Shown here in pieces: positions 1 to 6,444 of a stretch of 20,176 nucleotides of DNA. Source of the stretch: Chloroflexota bacterium (GTDB lineage: Bacteria > Chloroflexota > Limnocylindria > Limnocylindrales > CSP1-4); the NCBI GenBank assembly GCA_021777365.1, contig JAJYDP010000011.1, forward strand, positions 1 to 20,176. The letters are read 5' to 3'. The first letter of the stretch is position 1. Each line of letters starts with the position of its first letter. The notes beneath the pieces are model-generated. The model was not told the DNA's origin, did not search any database, and saw nothing but the letters and a program-made list of their open reading frames with translations. The position numbers were made by a program, and so were the translations under genes.

Positions 1-2310
1 GATGCCGGCCCGTTCGAGCTCGTCGATGATGCGGCTGGCCCGGTTGAAGCCGACCTTGAGCCGCGTCTGGAGCATGGACGTGCTGGCCTTGCCGCTCGAC
101 ACCACCAGTTCGGCGGCCCGGGGCGTCATCTCGTCCTCGGCGAGCTGCAGGAGCCAGGCGAACTGGCCCCCCTCCCCCGACTCCTCGCCGCCAGCCACCA
201 CGTCGGGGTCGTAGTCGGGCTCGGGCGCCTGCCTGCGCCACTGGTCGGCGACCGCCTGAACCTCGTGGTCGCTCACGAAGACGCCCTGCAGGCGCACCGC
301 GCGCGGCAGGTCGGCCGGCTGGTAGAGCATGTCGCCGCGGCCGATCAGGTCCTCCGCGCCCGGGGCGTCCAGGACCGTGCGGCTGTCCACGTTGGACGAC
401 ATGGCGAACGCGATCCGGCTCGGGACGTTGGCCTTGATGAGGCCGGTCACCACGTTGACGCTGGGCCGCTGGGTGGCCAGGACCAGGTGGATCCCCACCG
501 CCCGCGCCTTCTGGGCGAGCTTCACGATGGGGTCCTCGACCTTGCGGCCCTCGCGCATCATCAGGTCGGCCAGCTCGTCCACCACGATCACGATGTAGGG
601 CAGGCGCTCCTGCTCGGCGACACGGGGACTGGCGTTGTACGAGGCGATGTTCCGTTCGCTGCGGGCGGCGAGCGCCTTGTACCGCTCCTCCATCTGCCGC
701 ACGGCCCAGCCCAGCGCCGCCTTGGCATCGCCGGGCTCCACGATGACGTCCGTCAGCAGGTGGGGCAGGTCGCGGTAGGAGGCCAGCTCGACGCGCTTCA
801 GGTCGACCAGGATGAGGCGCACCTGGTCCGGCCGGGCGCGCATCAGGATGCTGGTGATGAGGGCGTTGACACAGACGCTCTTGCCGGAACCCGTGGCGCC
901 CGCGATCAGCAGGTGCGGCATGCGGGCCAGGTCCACCGCGTAGGCCTTCCCCGACACGTCGCGCCCGAGGGCGAACGTGAGCGGGCTGACGGCCTCCGCC
1001 ATGCGGGCGTCCTCCCAGATGCCCCGGAACCCGACCACCTCCGCGTTGTGGTTGGGGATCTCGATCCCCACCACGTCCTTGCCGGGAATGGGCGCCTCGA
1101 TCCGGATGGAGCGCGCCGCGAGGGCCATCGCCAGGTCGTCGGCCAGTGCCTCCACGCGCGAGAGCTTGACGCGCGGGTCCGGCTTGACCTCGTACTGGGT
1201 CACCACGGGACCGATGTTCTGGCCGATCACGGTGGCCGGGATCTGGAAGCTGCGCAGCTTCTCCTCGATGATCCGGCGGTTCCGCGCGTGGTCCAGTTCC
1301 GCCGATCCGTTGGTGGGCCGGTCGGGATCGAGCAGGGCCGGGTCCGGCAGGGCCCAGGGGCGATGCTCCAGGGTGGGCGGCGCGTCCACGGCCTCCAGCA
1401 GGTCGTCGCCGGGGAGCGCATCCCGTCCCTCTGCCGAGGCGCCGGCGGCCCCGGCTGCCGCGGCGAGCCCGCCGGCGGCGGTCGCACTCGCCCCCGCGGG
1501 GCCACCCTGGGCGGCGCCCGCCCGTGCCGCGGCATGCTCGCCGGACCAGACCGTCTGGCTCAGCGGCGCCGGGCTGGGGATCGGCTCCGGGAGCTCCGGC
1601 CGGTCGGCCTCCTCTCCCTCCTGGTCCGCTGCCTGGGTAGGACGCCGGATCGCCGCGTCGCGAGGCACGCGCCCGTTGCGCGTCGGCGCAGCGCTCTCCC
1701 GGCGGCCGTTCGCCACGGGCGTGGCGAGCGCGCCGGCGACCGCGCGACTCCCCACCACGACGGGGCTCAGCAGGCCGCGGATCGTGAGGTTCAGCAGCAG
1801 CGCGATCCCGGCCAGCAGCAACCCCAGCAGCACCACGAACGCGCCGGGAGGACTGAGCAGCGCGGAGAGGCCGCCCGACAGCTCGGAGCCGAGCCAGCCC
1901 CCGCCGTCGGCGAGCGCGGTCCCGGAGGTCCCGTGTCCCCAGACCAGGTGGAAGAGCCCGATCCCGCCCAGGAACGCCACCAGGGCGCCGAGCGCCGAGA
2001 CGCCCCAGCCCGTGCCCGCGCTCGGCGCGCGCTCCACGAACGCGCCGGCCACCAGGAGCAGGATCGGGAGCAGCCACGCGCCCTGCCCGAAGGACGGGCG
2101 GAGCAGCTCGTTGACGTACCGGTTCAGGATCCCCTGCCCCGGCAGGAAGAGGGCGATCAGGGTGACGGCCCCGGCCACCAGCAGCACGATGCCCACCAGC
2201 GTCCGCGTGAGCTCCGGCGAGAGGCGCAGGTCGATCGACGGGCCCCTCGACCGGCGGCGGGTCGTGCGCGCGCGGGTGCGCGTGGCGGGTGCGCGTCGGC
2301 GGGTCGCCAC
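1..2310 (-). CDS. ftsK: FtsK/SpoIIIE-family DNA translocase (C-terminus cut by window edge)
   Basis: This membrane-anchored ATPase pumps chromosomal DNA through the closing division septum. The GTG start is supported by a GGAGG at 2316-2320, five bases upstream. The frame is open for 770 codons to the window edge. I see an Arg-rich N-terminus and four hydrophobic segments (about residues 37-56, 78-94, 104-124, 156-176). An Ala/Pro-rich cytoplasmic linker follows to about residue 330, then the alpha/beta motor domain. Walker A GATGSGKS is at 471-478 and Walker B IVVDELAD ends in the acidic pair near D578. LATQRPSVNVVTG follows, and then the beginning of the gamma winged-helix domain that reads KOPS/SRS sites in known homologues. 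Only the last few dozen residues should be missing. It is the last visible gene of the asd-udg-rnj-ftsK unit and directly abuts the rnj stop codon. Confidence 0.97.
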   Translation of the reverse strand, partial: MATRRRAPATRTRARTTRRRSRGPSIDLRLSPELTRTLVGIVLLVAGAVTLIALFLPGQGILNRYVNELLRPSFGQGAWLLPILLLVAGAFVERAPSAGTGWGVSALGALVAFLGGIGLFHLVWGHGTSGTALADGGGWLGSELSGGLSALLSPPGAFVVLLGLLLAGIALLLNLTIRGLLSPVVVGSRAVAGALATPVANGRRESAAPTRNGRVPRDAAIRRPTQAADQEGEEADRPELPEPIPSPAPLSQTVWSGEHAAARAGAAQGGPAGASATAAGGLAAAAGAAGASAEGRDALPGDDLLEAVDAPPTLEHRPWALPDPALLDPDRPTNGSAELDHARNRRIIEEKLRSFQIPATVIGQNIGPVVTQYEVKPDPRVKLSRVEALADDLAMALAARSIRIEAPIPGKDVVGIEIPNHNAEVVGFRGIWEDARMAEAVSPLTFALGRDVSGKAYAVDLARMPHLLIAGATGSGKSVCVNALITSILMRARPDQVRLILVDLKRVELASYRDLPHLLTDVIVEPGDAKAALGWAVRQMEERYKALAARSERNIASYNASPRVAEQERLPYIVIVVDELADLMMREGRKVEDPIVKLAQKARAVGIHLVLATQRPSVNVVTGLIKANVPSRIAFAMSSNVDSRTVLDAPGAEDLIGRGDMLYQPADLPRAVRLQGVFVSDHEVQAVADQWRRQAPEPDYDPDVVAGGEESGEGGQFAWLLQLAEDEMTPRAAELVVSSGKASTSMLQTRLKVGFNRASRIIDELERAGI

Positions 2311-4092
2311 CTAGACCTCCACCACCACCGGGAAGACCATCGGCCGGCGCTTGGTCTGCTCGTACAGGAAGCGGGAGAGGCCGTCCTTGATCTGACTCTT
2401 GAGCAGGGCCACCTCGCTGGTGTGCTCCTCCGGCCGGGCGATGGCGTGCAGCACGCGCTGGGCCGCGGCGCCGATGACCGGATCGGCCAGGTCGTCCACG
2501 AAGCCCCGCGTGACGATCTCCGGCTCGCCGATGACGCGCCCCGTCTGCTTGTCCACCGTGACGACCACCAGGAACATGCCGTCGCTGGCGAGGGCGCGGC
2601 GGTCGCGCAGGACCACGTCCCCCACCTCGCCCACGGAGAGCCCATCCACGAAGACGTAGCCGGAGCTCACGGGCTGGCCGCGCCGCGCCGTGCCGTCCGC
2701 GCGGAACTCGACGGGCTGACCGTTCTCCACGATGAAGATGTTCTCCGGCGCCACCCCGACCTCGCTGGCGAGGCGTCCGTGCTGGACCAGCATCCGGAAC
2801 TCGCCGTGCATCGGGATGAAGTACTTCGGGCGGGTCAGGTTGAGCATGAGCTTGAGCTCTTCCTGGCTGGCGTGCCCCGAGACATGGGCATGCCGGATGG
2901 CGTGGTAGATGACGTTGGCGCCCTGCTTGAAGAGGTTGTCGATGGTGCGCGCCACGTACTCCTCGTTGCCGGGGATCGGGCTCGCGCTGACGATGACCGT
3001 GTCCCCCGGCTCCACCTCCACCCAGCGGTGGTCGCGGTTCGCCATCCGGGCGAGCCCGGCCATCGGCTCCCCCTGCGCGCCGGTGGTGGCGATCACCAGG
3101 CGGTCCACCGGTGTGTTCCGGATCTGGTCCTTCGCGATGAGCTGGCCGGCCGGGTAGTTCAGATAGCCCAGGTCCGTCGCGATCCGGACGTTCTGCTCCA
3201 TGCTCCGCCCGACCACCGCGACCTTGCGCTCGAACGAACCCGCGGCGTCGAAGACCTGCTGGACGCGGGCGATGTTGCTCGCGAAGGTGGCCACGATGAC
3301 CCGGCCGTCGAGCGGCTCGATGATCTCGCGGAACGCCTCCCCGACCGTCCGCTCCGACGGCGTGTACCCGGGGTTCTCGGCGCGCGTCGAGTCCGAGAGC
3401 AGGCAGAGGACGCCCTCCGTGCCGACCTGCGCAAGGGCCGCGAAGTCGGAGAGCTTGCCGTCCACGGGCGTGTGGTCGAACTTGAAGTCGCCCGTGTGCA
3501 CCACGATCCCGACCGGGGTCCGGATGATCAGGCCCATCGCGTCCGGGATGGAGTGTCCGATGCGGAACGCGCTCACGCTGAACGGTCCGACCGTCACGGT
3601 CTCGCCGGCGTCGAGTGCCAGCATCGGGTTGTTGGTCAGCCGGTGCTCCTTGACCTTCCCCGAGAGCAGGCCGCGGGCGAGCGTGGAGGCGTAGATCGGG
3701 ACGCCCGGGAAGTCCGGCAGGACGTAGGGCAGGCCGCCCACGTGGTCCTCGTGCGCGTGGGTGATGATGAAGGCCCGGACGGCCTCCCGCCGCTCCCGCA
3801 GGTACGTGACGTCGGGGACCACGAGGTCGATCCCGAACATCTCCTCGTCGGGGAACATGAGGCCGCAGTCGACGACGATGATGTCGTCGCCGTACTCGAA
3901 CACGTACATGTTCTTGCCGATCTCGCCCACGCCGCCGAGCGGGATGATGCGCAGAGGCGTCCCCTCGCCCGAGCGGAGCCGCTCCGGGCGTGCTGCCGAT
4001 TCGCTCGGCTTCGGCGCGGGGCCCGCGCCGGGGCTGGTGGGAGCGGCCACCGACGGCGGCGTGGCCGGTCGGCGGGCGGTTCGTGCTGGCAT
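2311..4092 (-). CDS. rnj: Ribonuclease J (metallo-beta-lactamase/beta-CASP family)
   Basis: RNase J is a Zn-dependent endonuclease and 5'-3' exonuclease that drives mRNA turnover and rRNA maturation in bacteria lacking the RNase E-centred system. The 593-residue product has the metallo-beta-lactamase signature THAHEDH at 111-117, a further metal ligand in RIGHSIPD (H180), and TGDFKFD (D202). The beta-CASP region spans roughly 225-370, and HAIRHAHVSGHAS plus IPMHGE near 397-431 completes the active site. B. subtilis RNase J1 is 555 aa; the excess here is a Pro/Ala-rich N-terminal extension of about 40 residues. The ATG start overlaps the upstream udg stop as TGATG and has no strong Shine-Dalgarno, so translation is probably coupled to udg. 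The final codons (VVVEV) also encode the ftsK Shine-Dalgarno. The RNase J1/J2 distinction cannot be made here. Confidence 0.97.
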   Translation of the reverse strand: MPARTARRPATPPSVAAPTSPGAGPAPKPSESAARPERLRSGEGTPLRIIPLGGVGEIGKNMYVFEYGDDIIVVDCGLMFPDEEMFGIDLVVPDVTYLRERREAVRAFIITHAHEDHVGGLPYVLPDFPGVPIYASTLARGLLSGKVKEHRLTNNPMLALDAGETVTVGPFSVSAFRIGHSIPDAMGLIIRTPVGIVVHTGDFKFDHTPVDGKLSDFAALAQVGTEGVLCLLSDSTRAENPGYTPSERTVGEAFREIIEPLDGRVIVATFASNIARVQQVFDAAGSFERKVAVVGRSMEQNVRIATDLGYLNYPAGQLIAKDQIRNTPVDRLVIATTGAQGEPMAGLARMANRDHRWVEVEPGDTVIVSASPIPGNEEYVARTIDNLFKQGANVIYHAIRHAHVSGHASQEELKLMLNLTRPKYFIPMHGEFRMLVQHGRLASEVGVAPENIFIVENGQPVEFRADGTARRGQPVSSGYVFVDGLSVGEVGDVVLRDRRALASDGMFLVVVTVDKQTGRVIGEPEIVTRGFVDDLADPVIGAAAQRVLHAIARPEEHTSEVALLKSQIKDGLSRFLYEQTKRRPMVFPVVVEV

Positions 4093-5087
4093 CAGAAGAG
4101 TGTCATCTGGTCGGTCTGTCCCCCGTCCTGGGTCGGGTCCGCGACGGACGGCGCGGGCCGCGAGAGATCCTGGAGTGCCTGGTCGACGGCATCCCGGTCG
4201 ACGTCGGGCGCGGAGAGCCCGGTCGCGGCCGCATCGGGTGCAGCGGCAGCTGGCATGATCGGCGTCGCGGCCCCATCGGGCGTCGCGGCAGCTGGCACGA
4301 TCGCCGTCGCGGCCGCAACCTCCGACGACTCTCCGGGCGCCGTGGTGTCCGCCGGGCCCGCCGGTGCGGCGAGCTGACCGGCCGTGCCCACGTCACGGAG
4401 CCGGTCGTCGTCCGTCCCGGCATCCCCGGCCCTGGCCGCGGCTCCGACGGTCGGCGAGTCCTCCCCGTCCCCCCTTCCCGCGAGCGACGCCGAGCGCGCG
4501 ACGCGCGCGTCGATCAGGACCTGCGGCAGGTTGGCCATGTCGGCGACGAGCGTCTCCCTGAGGGCGGCCTGCCTGAAGGCCGCGGCTGGATGGTACATCG
4601 CGTAGGCGACCGCGGACGGGGCTCCAGTGCCCGGATCGACCGGCCTGACGGTGCCGTGAGCCGAGGAGATCCTCGCCCCCGGCATGAACGTGCCGAGCGA
4701 GAAGCGCCCCAGCGTCACGATCACGGCCGGGTCGAGGAGCGCGAGCTGGCGACGCAGGTAGCCGGCGCACGCCGCGATCTCGTCCGGCTCCGGGTCGCGG
4801 TTGCCGGGCGGGCGGCACTTGACGACGTTTGTGATGAAGACCTCGTCGCGACGCCAGCCGAGCAGACCGAGCAGCTCCTCCAGCAGACCGCCGGCCGCCC
4901 CCACGAAGGGGCGGCCCTGCTGGTCCTCGTTCTGGCCCGGTCCCTCGCCGACGAAGACCACCTCCGTGTCCGGGTGCCCCTCGCCGGGGACCGCGTGGGT
5001 CCGACCGCGGTGCAGACGGCAGGCGGTGCAGGCGCGGACCTCCGCGGCGATCTCCTCGAGCGCCGCCGCCCGCTCCCCCGGGGTCAC
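4092..5087 (-). CDS. Family 4 uracil-DNA glycosylase, 4Fe-4S, with long disordered tail ending in a clamp-like motif
   Basis: It excises uracil from DNA to start base-excision repair. The catalytic domain occupies residues 1-195. Four cysteines in family 4 spacing (C20, C23, C91, C107) should hold a 4Fe-4S cluster. Motif GEGPGQNEDQQGRPFVG starts at residue 47, and MYHPAAAFRQ at 164-173 is the HPA-type leucine-loop motif. Family 4 enzymes are normally about 200-230 aa; here a further 135 residues of Ala/Pro/Asp/Gly-rich sequence follow, containing two copies of a 14-residue repeat. The protein ends in DQMTLF, close to the bacterial beta-sliding-clamp pentamer QL(S/D)LF. The start is GTG with only a weak purine stretch upstream; no longer in-frame start is evident. 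It lies 51 bp after asd and overlaps rnj by one base, in the position where B. subtilis has dapG-dapA. Confidence 0.93.
   Translation of the reverse strand: MTPGERAAALEEIAAEVRACTACRLHRGRTHAVPGEGHPDTEVVFVGEGPGQNEDQQGRPFVGAAGGLLEELLGLLGWRRDEVFITNVVKCRPPGNRDPEPDEIAACAGYLRRQLALLDPAVIVTLGRFSLGTFMPGARISSAHGTVRPVDPGTGAPSAVAYAMYHPAAAFRQAALRETLVADMANLPQVLIDARVARSASLAGRGDGEDSPTVGAAARAGDAGTDDDRLRDVGTAGQLAAPAGPADTTAPGESSEVAAATAIVPAAATPDGAATPIMPAAAAPDAAATGLSAPDVDRDAVDQALQDLSRPAPSVADPTQDGGQTDQMTLF
4231..4314 (-). repeat. Tandem 42-bp duplication inside the glycosylase tail
   Basis: Two adjacent 42-bp units (4231-4272 and 4273-4314) share most positions, including the core GCAGCTGGCA and GATCG flanked by CGTCGCGGCC. 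The unit length is a multiple of three, so the duplication adds 14 residues (AATAIVPAAATPDG and AATPIMPAAAAPDA) without breaking the frame. It looks like replication slippage in a low-constraint linker. Confidence 0.8.
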
Positions 5088-5138
5088 GCGGTCCCGCCGG
5101 CCGGGAGGCGCGCTCGACGGCCGTCCGGCACGGCCGCC

Positions 5139-6215
5139 TCAGGCCCCCACGGCGGCCGCCCGCCGGGACGCGGCCGCGAGCCACCCGCGGGCCACCAGGA
5201 GTTCCGCGATCTGGACCGCGTTGGTCGCGGCGCCCTTCCGCAGGTTGTCCGCCACCACCCAGAAGGCCAGGCCCCGTCCGTCCGCCATCGAGGCATCGGC
5301 GCGGATGCGGCCGACATAGACGTCATCGGTCCCCTCGGCGCTGGTGGCGAGGGGGTAGCGGTGCTCGTGCGGCTCGTCCACCACGACGACCCCGGGCGTC
5401 GCCGCGAAGAGCGCCCTGGCGCCCTCCGGCGTCAGCGGCTCCCGGGTCTCCACGTGCACCGCCTCCGAGTGCCCCACGAAGACCGGCACCCGGACGGCCG
5501 TGCAGGAGACCCGCAGGTCCGGCATGTGCAGGATCTTGCGGCTCTCGGTGACGACCTTCCATTCCTCCCTGGTGTACCCGTTGTCAAGGAAGACGTCGAT
5601 CTCGGGGAGGGCGTTGAACCCGATCGGATGGGGGTAGACGCGCGCCTCCTTGGGCGCGCCGGCGGCGTGCGCGCGGACCTGCGCCTCCAGCTCGTCCACG
5701 GCCTTCTCGCCGGTACCCGCGACTGCCTGGTAGGTGTCCACGATCACGCGCTCCAGTCCCACGGCGTCACGGAGGGCCATGAAGAGCGGCATGAGCTGCA
5801 TGGTCGAGCAGTTGGGGTTCGCCACGATCCCCTCGTGCGTCGCGGCGTCGCCGTCGTTCACCCCGGCCACCACCAGGGGGACCCCGGGCTCCATCCGCCA
5901 CGCCGAGGAGTTGTCCACCACGGTGCAGCCCCGCCGGGCCGCCTCGGGCGCGAGCGCGCGGGAGACCGAGCCGCCAGCCGAGAAGAGCGCGACGTCCACC
6001 CCCTCGAACGCCTCGGGGGTCGCCTCGATCACCGGGTAGATCCGGCCGTCCACGGCGAGGGTGGTGCCGGCGGACCGGGCCGAGGCCATGACCCGCAGCT
6101 CCCGGAACGGGAACGCGCGCTCGTGGAGGATGTGGATCATGGTCCGGCCGACGAGCCCGGTCGCGCCGCAGACGGCGACGACGGGTCGGGGATCGGCGGG
6201 CTTCGTCTGGGGCAT
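5139..6215 (-). CDS. asd: Aspartate-semialdehyde dehydrogenase
   Basis: It reduces L-4-aspartyl phosphate to aspartate semialdehyde with NADPH, the branch point to lysine/diaminopimelate, threonine and methionine. The 358-residue product has the nucleotide-binding GATGLVG at 17-23, DNSSAWRM near 101-108, the catalytic cysteine in NPNCST (C136), YQAVAGTGEKAVDEL at 162-176 and the catalytic histidine in RVPVFVGHSEAV (H249). I chose ATG 6215 because GATGLVG then begins at the usual distance and a GGAG lies 11 bases upstream. A longer in-frame start at 6269 would add 18 unconserved residues and overlap the putative promoter. It is first of the asd-udg-rnj-ftsK unit. A dapA neighbour, common in other bacteria, is missing. 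Confidence 0.95.
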   Translation of the reverse strand: MPQTKPADPRPVVAVCGATGLVGRTMIHILHERAFPFRELRVMASARSAGTTLAVDGRIYPVIEATPEAFEGVDVALFSAGGSVSRALAPEAARRGCTVVDNSSAWRMEPGVPLVVAGVNDGDAATHEGIVANPNCSTMQLMPLFMALRDAVGLERVIVDTYQAVAGTGEKAVDELEAQVRAHAAGAPKEARVYPHPIGFNALPEIDVFLDNGYTREEWKVVTESRKILHMPDLRVSCTAVRVPVFVGHSEAVHVETREPLTPEGARALFAATPGVVVVDEPHEHRYPLATSAEGTDDVYVGRIRADASMADGRGLAFWVVADNLRKGAATNAVQIAELLVARGWLAAASRRAAAVGA

Positions 6216-6251
6216 GGCGGTGCTGACTCCGTCTGGGTGGGCGATGGCCCG

Positions 6252-6278
6252 ATGATACCCCGCGGGCACCGGTGCCCG
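6252..6278 (-). promoter_or_regulatory. Putative asd promoter -10 with adjacent 16-bp palindrome
   Basis: On the minus strand TATCAT (6257-6252) matches the -10 consensus at five of six positions in very GC-rich DNA. A transcript from it would have a leader of about 30 nt before asd. No TTGACA-like -35 is seen at 16-18 bp. That position is instead occupied by a perfect palindrome CGGGCACC/GGTGCCCG (6263-6278), five bases upstream of the -10 and well placed for an operator or activator site. The -10 match is seen; regulatory function is inference. Confidence 0.4.
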
Positions 6279-6374
6279 GCGAGCGGCGACCGACTCGACC
6301 GGCCGGGCGGGCGGGAGACGCGTGCGGCCAGGGACAGGCTCGACCGGCCGGGCCGGCGTTGCCGGGGATGGAAC

Positions 6375-6402
6375 GAGACCGGGACCCTGCGGCCCCGGTC
6401 TC
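6375..6402 (-). terminator. Terminator-like hairpin after pnp
   Basis: A 12-bp stem (GAGACCGGGGCC / GGTCCCGGTCTC on the minus strand, one G-U wobble) closes a 4-nt GCAG loop, 42 bases beyond the pnp stop. It is followed by GTTCC rather than a real T-tract, so it is either a weak intrinsic terminator or a 3'-end protecting hairpin. The 229 bp between pnp and asd (6216-6444) hold this hairpin, the putative asd promoter and a 15-bp direct repeat (6294-6308 and 6339-6353), but no gene. Confidence 0.55.
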
Positions 6403-6444
6403 GCTGGTTCGCGCTGGTCACGGCCCGCCTGGCGGGCCGCCAGG

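Noticed and set aside
265..4377. A 1370-codon open frame on the plus strand, antisense to ftsK and rnj
   Set aside because: It is rich in Arg/His/Asp/Val/Gly with no recognisable motif and lies opposite conserved genes. Long antisense frames are expected at this GC content. The same applies to 3990-6500, 6322-9024, 9185-13060, 13088-15349, 16946-18727 and 17289-20099.
6294..6353. A 15-bp direct repeat (CTCGACCGGCCGGGC twice)
   Set aside because: There are two copies only, 45 bp apart, with simple GC-rich composition. Nothing suggests an attachment site or regulatory array.
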